Assembly: GCF_000384295.1 (NCBI RefSeq) | Contig: NZ_KB913037.1 | Location: forward strand, 9,809,508 to 9,873,507 | Source of the DNA: Amycolatopsis balhimycina FH 1894 | Lineage (GTDB): Bacteria; Actinomycetota; Actinomycetes; Mycobacteriales; Pseudonocardiaceae | Length of the DNA: 64,000 bases | Direction of reading: 5' to 3' | Shown here: in pieces, positions 33,689 through 42,733 of the stretch | Numbering within the stretch: position 1 is the first letter of the stretch | How the letters are laid out: every line of letters begins with the position of its first letter | Notes under the pieces: model-generated | The model's database searches: none | The model's input: only the letters and a program-made list of their open reading frames with translations | What the model was told of the DNA's origin: nothing | Program-made: the position numbers and the translations under genes

Positions 33689-36352
33689 ATGCACGAAAGC
33701 ACATCCACGCTCCGCCGCCCGGCGGATGCCGCGTGGTGGCCGGCGCACTGGAGCGTCCGCACCAAGATCAGCGTCGTCCTGCTGCTCCCGGTCCTGGTCG
33801 CGGTGGCACTCGCGGAAGTCCGGATCCAGGGCGAACTCGACCGGGCGACCGCACTCACCGCGGCCCGCGACCGGTTGCCCGTGCTGCGCGACACGATCGA
33901 CCTGACCGCGTCGCTGGGCGACGAAATGGTCGCCGCCGTCACGGTCCCGGCGGGTGCGCCGGACACGCTGACCGCGACCGTCGACGCGAAGGTGGCCGCG
34001 GTCCAGCGCGACGCCGGCTTCTCGCCGTTGCCCGCCGACACCGGCCGGGCGCTGAACACCGCGCTGGGCAAGCTCGCCGGGATCCGCGCGGCCGGCGGGG
34101 GCGACGTCCGCACGAAAGCCGCCGGCTACAACGACATCATCGCCACCCTCGGCGACCTCGTGCCCGCGTTCGTCCCGGCCGACGCCGGCGCCGAAACCAC
34201 GGCCGGCGCGGAAACCGCCCGGCTGCTGGTGCACCTGCGGGGCGAGCTGGCCACCGAGCAGACCTACGCGCGGGCGGCGCAGAAGAGCCCGGACGACGCT
34301 TCGCTGCGCCCGGCGATCGTGCAGGCCGCGGCCGAGCAGGAGGTGCTCGGCGAGCAGGCCGAACACCAGCTCTCGGGTGCTCTCCTGGCCCGGTTCAAGA
34401 CGGCGACGAGTTCCGCCGACGGCCGCCTCGACGCGCTGCAGGGGTCCGGCGCGCCGCTTGCGTCGGTCGCCCCTTCGATCGCCGGAGAGATCACCGGCGT
34501 GACGGCCGTGCTGAACGACGTCGCGGCGAAGCTGGCGGGCGACGTCTCGGCCGCGGCGGACCGGGCTCGCGCGGACTCGCTGCGCGACGCGGCCCTGGTG
34601 CTCGGATCGCTGCTCGGCGCGCTCGCGATCGCGCTGCTGGTGGTGCGGTCGCTGGTCACGCCGGTGCGCCGGCTGCGCGCGGCCGCCCTGCGCGCGGCGA
34701 ACGACCAGCTCCCGGCGACGGTCCGGCAGATCCGCGAGGGCCACGACGTCGACTGGCGCGCGGTGCCCGGCAGCGGTGTCCGGACCGACGAGGAGATCGG
34801 GCAGCTGGCGCGCGCGTTCGACGACATGCACCGCCAGGCGGTCCGGCTCGCCGTCGAGCAGGCCGAGCTGCGCAAGCAGGTCAGCGAGATGTTCATGACG
34901 CTGTCGCGGCGGAGCCAGTCGCTGGTCGAGCAGCAGCTGTCGATCATCGAAGACCTCGAGTCGGGGGAGCAGAACCCGCGCCGGCTCGACGAGCTGTTCC
35001 GCATCGACCACATCGCCACCCGGCTGCGCCGCAACGGCGAGAACCTGCACGTCCTGGCGGGCGGCCGCCCGGTCCGCCACGGCCGCGAACCGGTGCCGAC
35101 GCGCGACCTGCTGCGCGCGGCGACGTCGGAGGTCAAGGACTACCGCCGGGTGGCGCTGGGCAACGCGCCGCGCGGTTCGGTCCAGCCCGAGGCGGCGGCG
35201 GACGTGGTGCACATCCTCGCGGAGCTGCTGGAGAACGCGACGCGCTTTTCGCCGCCGGAGCACAAGGTCGCCCTGACGGCCGACCGCGGCGCCGACGGCG
35301 GGCTGCTCATCGAGGTGGTCGACCAGGGGCTGGGCATGACCCCTGAGGAGCTGGCCACGGTGAACGACCGGCTGGCGGCGGCCGGGACGGTCGGCCCGGA
35401 GACGACCCGCCGGATGGGGCTGTTCGTGGTCGGCAGGCTGGCGGCCCTGCACGGGGTGACGGTCCGGTTGCGGGCAACGGGAGCGGCGGCCCGCCACGCG
35501 GGGGTGACGGCGAGCGTCCACGTCCCGGGCGCACTGGTGCTGGCGGACCTGGCCCGCCCGATCGGTGCGGGCCGGCGGGTCTCGACGGGCGCGGGCCGCA
35601 ATGGCCACCCGCGGCCACCGGTGGTGCCGGCCCAGGCTTCGACGCCGATCTTCGAGCAGGTGGTGACGAGCTGGTTCACCGAGCCGGCGGCCAAGCCGGT
35701 GGTGCGGCGCAACAGTGCGACGGGCCCGGTGAAGTGGCCGACGGTGGGCGAGAGGGTAGCGGCCGAGCTGCCTGCGGCCTCAGCGCCGGAGGGAAAACCC
35801 GTGAGCGGGTCTCCCGCGGCGCACCGAGCATCGGTGGCCGAGCCCGCGAACCGGCCTCCCGCGGTCGAGACCCCTGTCGAGACCCCTGTCGAGACCCCTG
35901 CGGTGCCGGCCGACCGGGTCGCCGAAGCAGAGCCGGCGAGCGAGACTTCCGGAGCACACCGGGCGATCTCGGCGGCAACCGCCAGGGATCCGCTGGCCGG
36001 GCAATCCGCCGCGCCGGCGCACGCCGCCGACCTCGCGACCCGCCTGGAACCAACCGCCGTCGGCGACTGGGACACCCCGGCCGACCGCACGCGGCAAGCC
36101 GCCGAAAGCGCTCTCAAGTCCGCTCCCGCCCAGCGGCTCACCGATGCCGGCCTGCCCACGCGGCGGCCCGGTGCGCAGCTCGCCCCCGGTGCCGTCGTTC
36201 CTCGCGGTCGCGAACAAACCGGGGGCGCCTTCCGCGACGCCGCCGCCGTGCGCAGCAGTCTCTCGCGGCACTACCAGGGCATGCGTGCCGCGCGGTCGGA
36301 GACCGCCGCGCGTGCCGAACAATCCGGAAAGGACGAAGTGGATCCGCGATGA
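33689..36352 (+). CDS. Conservon sensor-like histidine kinase (CvnA-type)
   Basis: 887 residues from the ATG at 33689 (in-frame starts exist from 33563). A membrane segment ([19 protein letters not shown]) is followed by a ~270-residue extracellular sensor domain, a second TM ([20 protein letters not shown]) and a HAMP-like linker. The kinase-like core begins [22 protein letters not shown]; a phosphoacceptor His of the usual H-box is not evident. HATPase motifs [16 protein letters not shown] (N) and [11 protein letters not shown] follow. The C-terminal ~270 residues are Pro/Ala-rich and disordered. It overlaps the roadblock gene by 4 nt. Confidence 0.85.
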   Translation: MHESTSTLRRPADAAWWPAHWSVRTKISVVLLLPVLVAVALAEVRIQGELDRATALTAARDRLPVLRDTIDLTASLGDEMVAAVTVPAGAPDTLTATVDAKVAAVQRDAGFSPLPADTGRALNTALGKLAGIRAAGGGDVRTKAAGYNDIIATLGDLVPAFVPADAGAETTAGAETARLLVHLRGELATEQTYARAAQKSPDDASLRPAIVQAAAEQEVLGEQAEHQLSGALLARFKTATSSADGRLDALQGSGAPLASVAPSIAGEITGVTAVLNDVAAKLAGDVSAAADRARADSLRDAALVLGSLLGALAIALLVVRSLVTPVRRLRAAALRAANDQLPATVRQIREGHDVDWRAVPGSGVRTDEEIGQLARAFDDMHRQAVRLAVEQAELRKQVSEMFMTLSRRSQSLVEQQLSIIEDLESGEQNPRRLDELFRIDHIATRLRRNGENLHVLAGGRPVRHGREPVPTRDLLRAATSEVKDYRRVALGNAPRGSVQPEAAADVVHILAELLENATRFSPPEHKVALTADRGADGGLLIEVVDQGLGMTPEELATVNDRLAAAGTVGPETTRRMGLFVVGRLAALHGVTVRLRATGAAARHAGVTASVHVPGALVLADLARPIGAGRRVSTGAGRNGHPRPPVVPAQASTPIFEQVVTSWFTEPAAKPVVRRNSATGPVKWPTVGERVAAELPAASAPEGKPVSGSPAAHRASVAEPANRPPAVETPVETPVETPAVPADRVAEAEPASETSGAHRAISAATARDPLAGQSAAPAHAADLATRLEPTAVGDWDTPADRTRQAAESALKSAPAQRLTDAGLPTRRPGAQLAPGAVVPRGREQTGGAFRDAAAVRSSLSRHYQGMRAARSETAARAEQSGKDEVDPR
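35864..35899 (+). repeat. Three exact 12-nt repeats encoding VETP
   Basis: GTCGAGACCCCT three times in frame in the disordered C-terminal tail of the CvnA-type protein ([12 protein letters not shown]). A short in-frame tandem repeat that can vary in copy number. Confidence 0.85.
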
Positions 36353-36834
36353 CGGAACTGCACCCCCGGCGCTCGGCCACCGAGCCGGCGGCCCGAGCCT
36401 TCAGCGGGGCGCTCCCCGCGCCGCCCGTACGGTCCGCGACGCTGAACTGGCTGGTCAACGGGTTCGTCCAGGACGTCTCGGGCGTCGCGCACGCCGTGCT
36501 CGTCTCCGCCGACGGGCTGCTCGTCGCCGCCGACGAAAACCTGCCCCGGGAACGCGGCGACCAGCTCGCGGCCATCGCGGCCGGCCTGTCCAGCCTGTCG
36601 CTGGGCACCGCCGAGCTGTTCACCGCCGGCCGCGTCGTGCAGTCGGTGATCGAGATGGAGCAGGGGTTCCTGCTGCTGATGAGCGTCGGCGACGGCTCGA
36701 ACCTCGTCGTGCTCGCCTCGACCGGCTGCGACATCGGGCTGGTCGGCTACGAGATGACGATGCTTGTCGAGCGGGTGGGGCAGAAGGTCGACGTGCCCGC
36801 ACGCGAGATACCGGTGGCCCAGGACCACCGGTGA
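36349..36834 (+). CDS. Roadblock/LC7-domain protein (CvnB-type)
   Basis: 161 residues, ATG overlapping the CvnA stop. After a ~25-residue Pro-rich lead, [45 protein letters not shown] is a roadblock/LC7 domain, as in conservon CvnB proteins, which bind the CvnD GTPase as a MglB-like regulator. It ends with the [19 protein letters not shown] segment typical of the family. Confidence 0.88.
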   Translation: MTELHPRRSATEPAARAFSGALPAPPVRSATLNWLVNGFVQDVSGVAHAVLVSADGLLVAADENLPRERGDQLAAIAAGLSSLSLGTAELFTAGRVVQSVIEMEQGFLLLMSVGDGSNLVVLASTGCDIGLVGYEMTMLVERVGQKVDVPAREIPVAQDHR

Positions 36835-37223
36835 TCGACGACCCGCCGCCCGGTCCGCACGGGGACGAGCCGCGCCGCAGCCCGGCGCTGGCCCGGCCCT
36901 ACGCGTGGACGGAAGGCCGGACGGCGCCGTCGGTCGAGATCGCCATCGAAGCACTGGTCGAAACCACCGCCGATGGCCGGGCCGAAGCCGTCTACCAGAC
37001 GTCGAGCGCGCTGGCGGAGGTCCTCGAGCTGTGCGTCCGGCCGCGGTCGCTGATGGAGATCGCCGCGCTGCTGGCCCTGCCGCTCGGCGTGGTCCGCGTG
37101 CTCGTGTCGGACCTGATGGAGGACTACCTGGTGATCGTCCGCGACACGCTGTCGGACACCGCCACCTGGGACGAGCGCCACGACCTGATGGAACGCGTGC
37201 TGCACGGGCTGCGCGACCTGTAG
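36831..37223 (+). CDS. DUF742 protein (CvnC-type)
   Basis: 130 residues, GTG at 36831 overlapping the CvnB stop (GTGA). [11 protein letters not shown] opens the DUF742 domain; [38 protein letters not shown] is its winged-helix-like core. This completes the A-B-C order of a conservon. The GTPase (CvnD) that normally follows is not in this window. Confidence 0.88.
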   Translation: MIDDPPPGPHGDEPRRSPALARPYAWTEGRTAPSVEIAIEALVETTADGRAEAVYQTSSALAEVLELCVRPRSLMEIAALLALPLGVVRVLVSDLMEDYLVIVRDTLSDTATWDERHDLMERVLHGLRDL

Positions 37224-37236
37224 AGAGGACTTCGCC

Positions 37237-38007
37237 ATGGAGCATTTCGCGCTGGGGCACTGGCTGCTCGTGCTCGCGTACCTGACGTCGGTGGTCGGCT
37301 GCGCGCTCGGGCTGGCGTGCGCGGTCCAAGCCCGCTACGCGGCCGATCCCCGGCACCGCGTGCGCTGGCTGGTGCTGGCGGCGATCTCGATCGGCGGCGT
37401 CGGCATCTGGCTGATGCACTTCGTGGCGATGCTCGGCTTCAGCACCCCGGGCATGCCGGTCCGCTACGACATCTTCCGCACGGTCCTCTCGGCGATCCTC
37501 TCGGTGACGGCGGTGTTCGCGGGGCTCGTGGTGGTGGGCGGCCGCGCGAAGTTCGGCTGGTGGCGCCTCGCCCTCGGCGGCGTGATCACCGGCCTGGCGG
37601 TGAATGTCATGCACTACACGGGGATGTCGGCGCTGCGGGTGAAGGGCGACTTCGGCTACAACGGCGGCTTGGTGGCGCTGTCGGTGGTGATCGCGGTGGT
37701 GGCGGCGACGGCGGCGCTGTGGTTCGCGGTCTTCCTCGACAGTCTCCCGTTGCGGCTGCTGGCGGGCTTCGTGATGGGCGCAGCGGTGACCGGCATGCAC
37801 TACACGGGCATGGCGGCGGTCCGGATGACGATGGACATGAACGCGCCGGACCCGGCGGGCGCGGAGGTTTTCTCCTTCCTGTTCCCGGTGTTCGTGCTGG
37901 CGGCGATCGCGATGGCCGTGCCGCTGTGCGCGGTCCTGATGGCGCCGGCGGTTTCGCCGAAGGCCACCGAGACCGAGCCGGCCGAGGGCGACGTCGTCGT
38001 GGTGTGA
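37237..38007 (+). CDS. MHYT-domain membrane protein
   Basis: 256 residues, about seven TM segments. Three MHYT-type motifs: LMHFVAMLG, then MHYTGMSAL and MHYTGMAAV, the signature of the MHYT sensory domain (proposed to bind O2/CO/NO through copper). No GGDEF/EAL output domain is fused. It follows the CvnC gene by 13 nt on the same strand, where conservons normally have the CvnD GTPase. It may be a gas or redox sensor feeding into the conservon; this role is inferred only from position. Confidence 0.85.
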   Translation: MEHFALGHWLLVLAYLTSVVGCALGLACAVQARYAADPRHRVRWLVLAAISIGGVGIWLMHFVAMLGFSTPGMPVRYDIFRTVLSAILSVTAVFAGLVVVGGRAKFGWWRLALGGVITGLAVNVMHYTGMSALRVKGDFGYNGGLVALSVVIAVVAATAALWFAVFLDSLPLRLLAGFVMGAAVTGMHYTGMAAVRMTMDMNAPDPAGAEVFSFLFPVFVLAAIAMAVPLCAVLMAPAVSPKATETEPAEGDVVVV

Positions 38008-38050
38008 GCCGGCCCGCGGGAACCTCTCGCGGGCCGGCGATCTCACCTCC

Positions 38051-40459
38051 CTACAGGATGCACAGCAGTGAACACGCCTTGGCCGACGACCAGTCCGTTG
38101 TGGACGGCGGTGTCCCCGGCGGGACGTTCACCGGCACGTAGCTCACCTTCGCCTTGTTGGTGATCGGGAACAGGTTCAGCAGCGCGTACGTGGCGCAGTA
38201 CACCTGCTTCGACTGACCCGCCGCCAGCGTGAACGGACCCGTCTGGCACGACGGCTCCACGGTGTCCACCACCTGCGCGGCCGTGATCCCCACCGGACCC
38301 TCGTTCGTCACCGTGATCCGCCAGTACGCCGACGCCGCGAGCACGCCGAGCAGGCCCACCGGGGCCTGTTTCGCCCACGGTCCGGCGCCGCCCGGGCCGC
38401 ACTGGGCCGGGTGGACCGCCGTGCAGATCTCCTTGTTCACGGTCACCTTCGGGGTGCACGACGCGCCGGGGGCGACCGGGAGCGTCACCGTGTTGGACGT
38501 GAACGAACCCGTCGAGTCCGTGCCCGTCGCCGTGTTCGCCACCGACGTCACCAGGCAGTCCGCCGAGATCGTCGTGCGGAAGCACAGCTGGGGTGCGTCA
38601 CCCGCGAAGTCGACCACCAGCGAACCGCTGAAGCCCGCCGCGCTGTGCAGGACCAGCGTGGTCGTCACGGTGATCGACGGGTGCGCCGCCACCGAGACGC
38701 CGGTCAGGTCGACCGAGCCGTCCGGGGCGAAGCCCGGCGTCGGCACCACCGCGTTGTCCTGGTCGACGACCGTCACCCGCGACGCCGCGAAGTCGACGTT
38801 CGCCGGGTCGACGCCCGTCAGCCGCGCGGCCGTGTAACCCTGGACGTGCGAACCGCCGTCGCAATAGAAGTCACCCGGACGCAGTTTCACCTGCCCGCCG
38901 GAGCGGACACACGGCGTGGCGCCGGTGGCCGGGTCCATCGAGAACAGCACCCCGGCGTCGCCGAGGCCGATCAGGCAGCCCGACGGCGGGTCGTAGGCGT
39001 ACCCGTAGTCCCGGGTGTTGCCGCCGGCCGCGTTCGGGTGGGTGATCAGGCCCGGCAGGCCCGCGCACGCCGACGCCGTCGTCCAGTCGTGGCACAGTGC
39101 CGCACCCGCGATCCCGCCGCTCCAGACCGGAAGGTAGCTGCGGATGTGGCCGTTCGGATCGGTGACGACCTCGGGGTTGAAGACGATCACCCCGGCCGCC
39201 AGCGCGGCCGCGCCGGGCGGTGGCGGCAACACCGACCCGTCGAGCGCGTAGCACGTCGTGACGTCGTCTGCGCCGGACGTCGACGAGCACGCGCCCACCG
39301 GGGCGCCGGTGGTGCTGAACGCCGTGTAGGCGTTGTAGGTGACGTTGCCCGCCGGTCCGGTGGGTCGTGACGAAGCCCAGCCGGCGCACGGCGTGGCGGT
39401 CGCCGGGTCGAAGCAGCCCAACGCGGGCTGCAGCGCGGTGCCCGGGCCCGCCGTCGACGCGAACACCTTGCCCGCCACCACGGTCACCGCGCCGTAGACG
39501 TACGGCTGGTTGGCGGCCGGCAGGATCGGTGCGTACGGCTGGCCGCCGCACGGGCTCTGCGTCGCGATGGTCCAGCAGACCACCGCGCCCGAGCTGACGA
39601 CGCCGTAGAGGTTGCCGGCGCTCTCCACGAGCCCGGTGAGGCTGTTCACCGGCGGCGACCCGCCGAGGGTGGCCAGCGGCCAGTACCCGCAGTTGGCCGC
39701 GGCGGCCAGGTCGAGACAGCCGACCCCGGCCGATGTCGCCGTGAGGGCGGGGTAGTAGACCTTCGCGGGCGCCGCGGGGTCGCGCACGTACTGCTCGACC
39801 ATGGTGCTGGTGATGTCCCCGGCCCCCAGGGTGCCGAGCGGGCCGGGCGCGGTGTTGAGCACCTTCGGCCAGGGGCCGCCCGGGCACCGCGTCCCGGTGG
39901 CGAGGTCGGTGCAGACCACCTTCGGCGACGTGGCCCCCAGGTGGTGGTAGATGTTCCAGGCCTGCAGCACCCCGCCGGGGGTGCGGTACAGGATCGGCGA
40001 GAAGCCGTCGCCGCCCGTCGCGGTGGTGACCGCCTGAACGGGCGGGGTGAGGGCGCCGGACAGCTGGGTCGCGTCGGGACCGGCGGTGGCGTTCGTCGCG
40101 CGGACGGCGGTCACCCCGGAGGCCGGTTCGGTGCCGGCGAACGTGGTGCCGTCGGTGGACCACTGCGGTGTCCAGCCGGGTGGGGAGTGCAGCGAGCCGG
40201 GCTGGAAGGCCTGGCCGGCGCCGACGGCGTCGGTGATGGTGGCGGCGCCGGTCGTGCCGGCGTGGTCTTCGTAGCCGATCACCCAGTTCGCCGTGGCGCC
40301 GTGGGCGGCCGGGGAACCGGTGCCCTGCACGGACTTCGTCAGCGCCGAGACCGCGGCCGGCGCGGGATCGGCGGCCGCGGGCAGCGGGACGGCGGTGGCC
40401 GCCACGAGCACGAGGGGCAGGACCGCCCCCAGGCGGCGCGCACGCATGCGTCTTCGCAT
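38051..40459 (-). CDS. Large secreted protein with repeated Cys motifs and C-terminal DUF11-like domain
   Basis: 802 residues from the ATG at 40459, with GAGGA six bases upstream. A Sec signal peptide with AAADPAP cleavage is clear. The N-terminal ~100 residues form a DUF11-like beta-domain (NWVIGYEDHAGTTGAATITDAVG). The middle (~150-560) has about seven repeats of C-x-D-x4-x2-C type (CTDLATGTRC, CLDLAAAANC, CWTIATQSPC, CFDPATATPC), spaced as in a disulfide-braced beta-propeller. The C-terminus has Ig-like DUF11 repeats (TNEGPVGITAAQVVDTVEPSC). No catalytic domain recognised; probably an extracellular adhesin or cell-wall protein. Confidence 0.8.
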   Translation of the reverse strand: MRRRMRARRLGAVLPLVLVAATAVPLPAAADPAPAAVSALTKSVQGTGSPAAHGATANWVIGYEDHAGTTGAATITDAVGAGQAFQPGSLHSPPGWTPQWSTDGTTFAGTEPASGVTAVRATNATAGPDATQLSGALTPPVQAVTTATGGDGFSPILYRTPGGVLQAWNIYHHLGATSPKVVCTDLATGTRCPGGPWPKVLNTAPGPLGTLGAGDITSTMVEQYVRDPAAPAKVYYPALTATSAGVGCLDLAAAANCGYWPLATLGGSPPVNSLTGLVESAGNLYGVVSSGAVVCWTIATQSPCGGQPYAPILPAANQPYVYGAVTVVAGKVFASTAGPGTALQPALGCFDPATATPCAGWASSRPTGPAGNVTYNAYTAFSTTGAPVGACSSTSGADDVTTCYALDGSVLPPPPGAAALAAGVIVFNPEVVTDPNGHIRSYLPVWSGGIAGAALCHDWTTASACAGLPGLITHPNAAGGNTRDYGYAYDPPSGCLIGLGDAGVLFSMDPATGATPCVRSGGQVKLRPGDFYCDGGSHVQGYTAARLTGVDPANVDFAASRVTVVDQDNAVVPTPGFAPDGSVDLTGVSVAAHPSITVTTTLVLHSAAGFSGSLVVDFAGDAPQLCFRTTISADCLVTSVANTATGTDSTGSFTSNTVTLPVAPGASCTPKVTVNKEICTAVHPAQCGPGGAGPWAKQAPVGLLGVLAASAYWRITVTNEGPVGITAAQVVDTVEPSCQTGPFTLAAGQSKQVYCATYALLNLFPITNKAKVSYVPVNVPPGTPPSTTDWSSAKACSLLCIL

Positions 40460-40486
40460 GAATGGTCCTCGATTCTTCCGGAGGTT

Positions 40487-40505
40487 CCAGGAAACGTTTT
40501 CCTGG
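40487..40505. promoter_or_regulatory. LacI-type operator upstream of the secreted protein
   Basis: CCAGGAAA-CGT-TTTCCTGG, a perfect 8+3+8 inverted repeat, 28 nt upstream of the start codon. A second LacI-like site, TGAAGCGCTCTCA (about 40532-40544), is near. AAACGTTT and AAGCGCTT cores are typical LacI-family operators, so carbon-source control is likely. The remaining 40545-40746 contains nothing clear. Confidence 0.65.
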
Positions 40506-40746
40506 CCGAAGGAAAATCCTATGCCGAACCGGCAGTGCGTTGAAGCGCTCTCACCCGGGCGCCGAAAAGGCGAAACCAACAGCGCAATTCCGGGGTGGCC
40601 GAGCGGGTCGCCACCTGCTGTGACGAGGGCTGTTTCGGTGGGTGGTCACCCGGATGCCGCCAGGACGTCACTCGATCGGGTAATGGGTAGTCGCGAAAAA
40701 GAATATTCCCGGGTTGTGGTGAAGAATTATTTTCCGGATGTGCGGT

Positions 40747-41169
40747 TCAGTGCCCGGCGGTCCACAGCCGGTGCGCCAGTTCCAGGAAGGAGCTCCGATC
40801 ACCGGCGGCCAGGGCGGCGCGGCGATCGGCGTAGACGTCGAAGATGGCGTGGGCGCCGGATATCCGCAGGGCGCGCACCGGCCCGGGGTGGCGGGGCGCG
40901 GTGATGCGCAGCGTGGTCCGGCAGCGCGCGGCGTGGTCACGGGCGTGCAGCAGCACCCGGATCGCGGAGGTGGCCAGCCGCGTGACGTCGGTGAGGTCGA
41001 GCACGAGGACCTCCGGAGCGGGGTCCTGCGCGAGGCACTGCGCGACGGCGCGCGCCATGATCAGGACGGTCCCGCTGTCGAGCTGCCCGGCCAGCGTCAC
41101 GACGGCGGGGTCGCCGTGGGACCGGGACGTGGTCAGCCGGTCCGGACGGGACCGATCGGCCGAAGGCAT
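40747..41169 (-). CDS. STAS-domain protein
   Basis: 140 residues from the ATG at 41169 (an in-frame GTG at 41181 is possible). VTLAGQLDSGTVLIMARAVAQCL and EVLVLDLTDVTRLATSAIRVLL give a STAS fold. The phosphosite position here is ATSAI, with Ser/Thr available. It is a stand-alone partner-switching antagonist with no anti-sigma neighbour. GGGAGGG lies upstream. Confidence 0.8.
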   Translation of the reverse strand: MPSADRSRPDRLTTSRSHGDPAVVTLAGQLDSGTVLIMARAVAQCLAQDPAPEVLVLDLTDVTRLATSAIRVLLHARDHAARCRTTLRITAPRHPGPVRALRISGAHAIFDVYADRRAALAAGDRSSFLELAHRLWTAGH

Positions 41170-41315
41170 GGTGAAACCCACCCTCCCGCTGAGGCGACGG
41201 CCGGGGGATGGCTCGGGGTTGAACCAGGAATGGTGACCAGCCTAGAACCGCGTCGCGGGCGGCCACAACACGATCGGCGAAGGCGGCCGGCTCCGTCCCG
41301 CGTTCGGAGCAGTGG

Positions 41316-41744
41316 CTAAGAGTCCCGGTGGGTGGAGTCCCGGTGGGCGGAGTCCCGGTGGGCGGAGTCCCGATGGGCGGGCTGGAAGAGCTCGACGAGG
41401 TTGCCGGCGGGATCCGCGAGGAGGATCTGCCGTCCGCCGGGGCCGGAGACCACGTCGGTGCGGAAGGCCACGCCGGCGCCGGCCAGCCGCGCGATCTCGG
41501 CGTCCAGGTCGGCGACCACGAGGTGGATGCGGTTGCGGCCGGCGGCCGAGGAGCCCGCGGGAGTGGCGCGGGCGCCGGAGCTGGCGGGGCCGGACAGCAG
41601 CAGCCGCAGCGGGCCGCGGACGACGTCGGCGAACGCCGGCGCGGCGCTCATGCGCACCGTGAAGCCCAGCTGGGTGGTGTAGAACTCGATGGCCGCCGGG
41701 ACGTCGTCGACGACGTACCGGACACTCGCGTACTGGTCGGTCAC
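41316..41744 (-). CDS. VOC-family protein with C-terminal AHRDS repeats
   Basis: 142 residues from a GTG at 41744. A single glyoxalase/VOC module: VRYVVDDVPAAIEFYTTQLGF and HLVVADLDAEIARLAGAGV with ILLADPAGNLVELFQP. The C-terminal end is four tandem pentapeptides (AHRDS, last THRDS) encoded by a 15-nt DNA repeat. It overlaps the arsenate reductase fusion by 4 nt and is probably in the arsenic operon, although a resistance role is not established. Confidence 0.8.
   Translation of the reverse strand: MTDQYASVRYVVDDVPAAIEFYTTQLGFTVRMSAAPAFADVVRGPLRLLLSGPASSGARATPAGSSAAGRNRIHLVVADLDAEIARLAGAGVAFRTDVVSGPGGRQILLADPAGNLVELFQPAHRDSAHRDSAHRDSTHRDS
41320..41379 (-). repeat. Four 15-nt tandem repeats at the VOC C-terminus
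   Basis: Period-15 copies starting at 41320, 41335, 41350 and 41365 of a GAGTCCCGGTGGGCG-like unit, encoding the AHRDS tail and running up to the stop codon (41316-41318). Confidence 0.9.
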
Positions 41745-42496
41745 GGCCGGGCCTCCTGGTCTTGGGGGACCGAGTCTTGGGGCGCCGGGAGATCCGGCAG
41801 CAGGTGCCGGACGCGCGTGTCGATCTCCGCCGCGGTCCGGGCGAACGAACCGGGCTCCCGCGCCCCTGCCGGGTCGGGGATGCTCCAGTGGCGGCGGCGC
41901 GGGTGGTGCGGGAATTCGGGGCAGGTCTCGCGGACCTTGTCGCACAAGGTGATCACGTGGTCGAACCGGTGGCCGGCGACCGTGTCCAGGTGCCGCGGCC
42001 GCTGCCCGGCGACGTCGATGCCGAACTCGTCGCTCAGCACCCGGACCGCGCCGGGGTGCAGTGCGGCCTTCGGGTGGCTGCCCGCGCTGGTCACGGTCAC
42101 CTTCCCGGCGGTTCGCCGTCGCAGCAGCGCTTCGGCGACGGGGGAGCGGGCGCTGTTGCCGGTGCACACGAACAGCACGGCGACCCCCTCCGGGAGGGGC
42201 GGGGTCTCCGGGCGCAGCGCGGGGTGCAGGGCCGCGCCGGTTTCGGCCAGCGCGCCCGCGCAGCGGCCGAGGTCCAGGTGGTAGTAGCTGTCCCGGCCGT
42301 CGAAGCTGCTGCGCGTGGCGGTCACGAGCCCGCCGCCGCGCAGCAGCCGCAGGTGGTAGGAGACCAGGTTCTGCGGCTCGCCGACGCGCTCCACCAGCTC
42401 CCGGACGCGGAGGTCGCCACCGGCGAGCGCGCTCAGCAATGACCAGCGCAGCGGGTGCGCGGCCAGCCGGACGAAGGCGGGCGGCTCGGGAGCCAT
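41741..42496 (-). CDS. ArsR regulator fused to arsenate reductase / low-MW protein tyrosine phosphatase
   Basis: 251 residues from the ATG at 42496; an upstream in-frame ATG at 42511 lies inside the operator. The N-terminal ~95 residues are an ArsR winged helix: RLAAHPLRWSLLSAL, GEPQNLVSYHLRLLRGGGLV, SFDGRDSYYHLD. The C-terminal part is an LMW-PTP-type arsenate reductase: VLFVCTGNSARSPVAEALL with Cys111 and Arg117 (C-x5-R), and DPAG as the general acid. One protein can both sense and reduce arsenate. A perfect palindrome just upstream is the expected operator. Confidence 0.88.
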   Translation of the reverse strand: MAPEPPAFVRLAAHPLRWSLLSALAGGDLRVRELVERVGEPQNLVSYHLRLLRGGGLVTATRSSFDGRDSYYHLDLGRCAGALAETGAALHPALRPETPPLPEGVAVLFVCTGNSARSPVAEALLRRRTAGKVTVTSAGSHPKAALHPGAVRVLSDEFGIDVAGQRPRHLDTVAGHRFDHVITLCDKVRETCPEFPHHPRRRHWSIPDPAGAREPGSFARTAAEIDTRVRHLLPDLPAPQDSVPQDQEARP

Positions 42497-42506
42497 CTCC
42501 GGAAAA

Positions 42507-42528
42507 TACATCAAACCGGTTTGATGTA
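42507..42528. promoter_or_regulatory. ArsR operator
   Basis: A perfect 22-nt palindrome; the left half is TACATCAAACC and the right half GGTTTGATGTA. It lies just upstream of the ArsR-ArsC start and covers the alternative upstream ATG, so the operon is autoregulated and probably induced by arsenic. Confidence 0.85.
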
Positions 42529-42537
42529 CCACGCTGA

Positions 42538-42621
42538 ATGGCCCATCGGGGAAGGCGTCAAGTTCCCCGATGGGCCATCACGGACGCCTTCGGCCGTGCG
42601 CGGTCGCGGTGAAGGCGTCCG
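42538..42621. terminator. Two consecutive hairpins
   Basis: First hairpin: arms 42538-42553 and 42563-42578, a perfect 16-bp stem with 9-nt loop. Second: arms 42581-42591 (CGGACGCCTTC) and 42611-42621, an 11-bp stem with 19-nt loop. They lie just beyond the ArsR operator in the 42529-42733 region, which otherwise holds no gene. Confidence 0.75.
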
Positions 42622-42733
42622 GGAGGGCGAGCGTGGCGGGGTCGCACGATCCAGGGGGGCGAAGATCGGCGCCCCCACCACGCTCTGCCGGGCCACGAGG
42701 GGTGGCGTCCGCGCGCCCGGCCGGTTCGGTGAC

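Noticed and set aside
33221..35608. 795-residue minus-strand ORF opposite the CvnA-type gene
   Set aside because: No motif, high Arg/Asp/Gln content typical of antisense frames at high GC.
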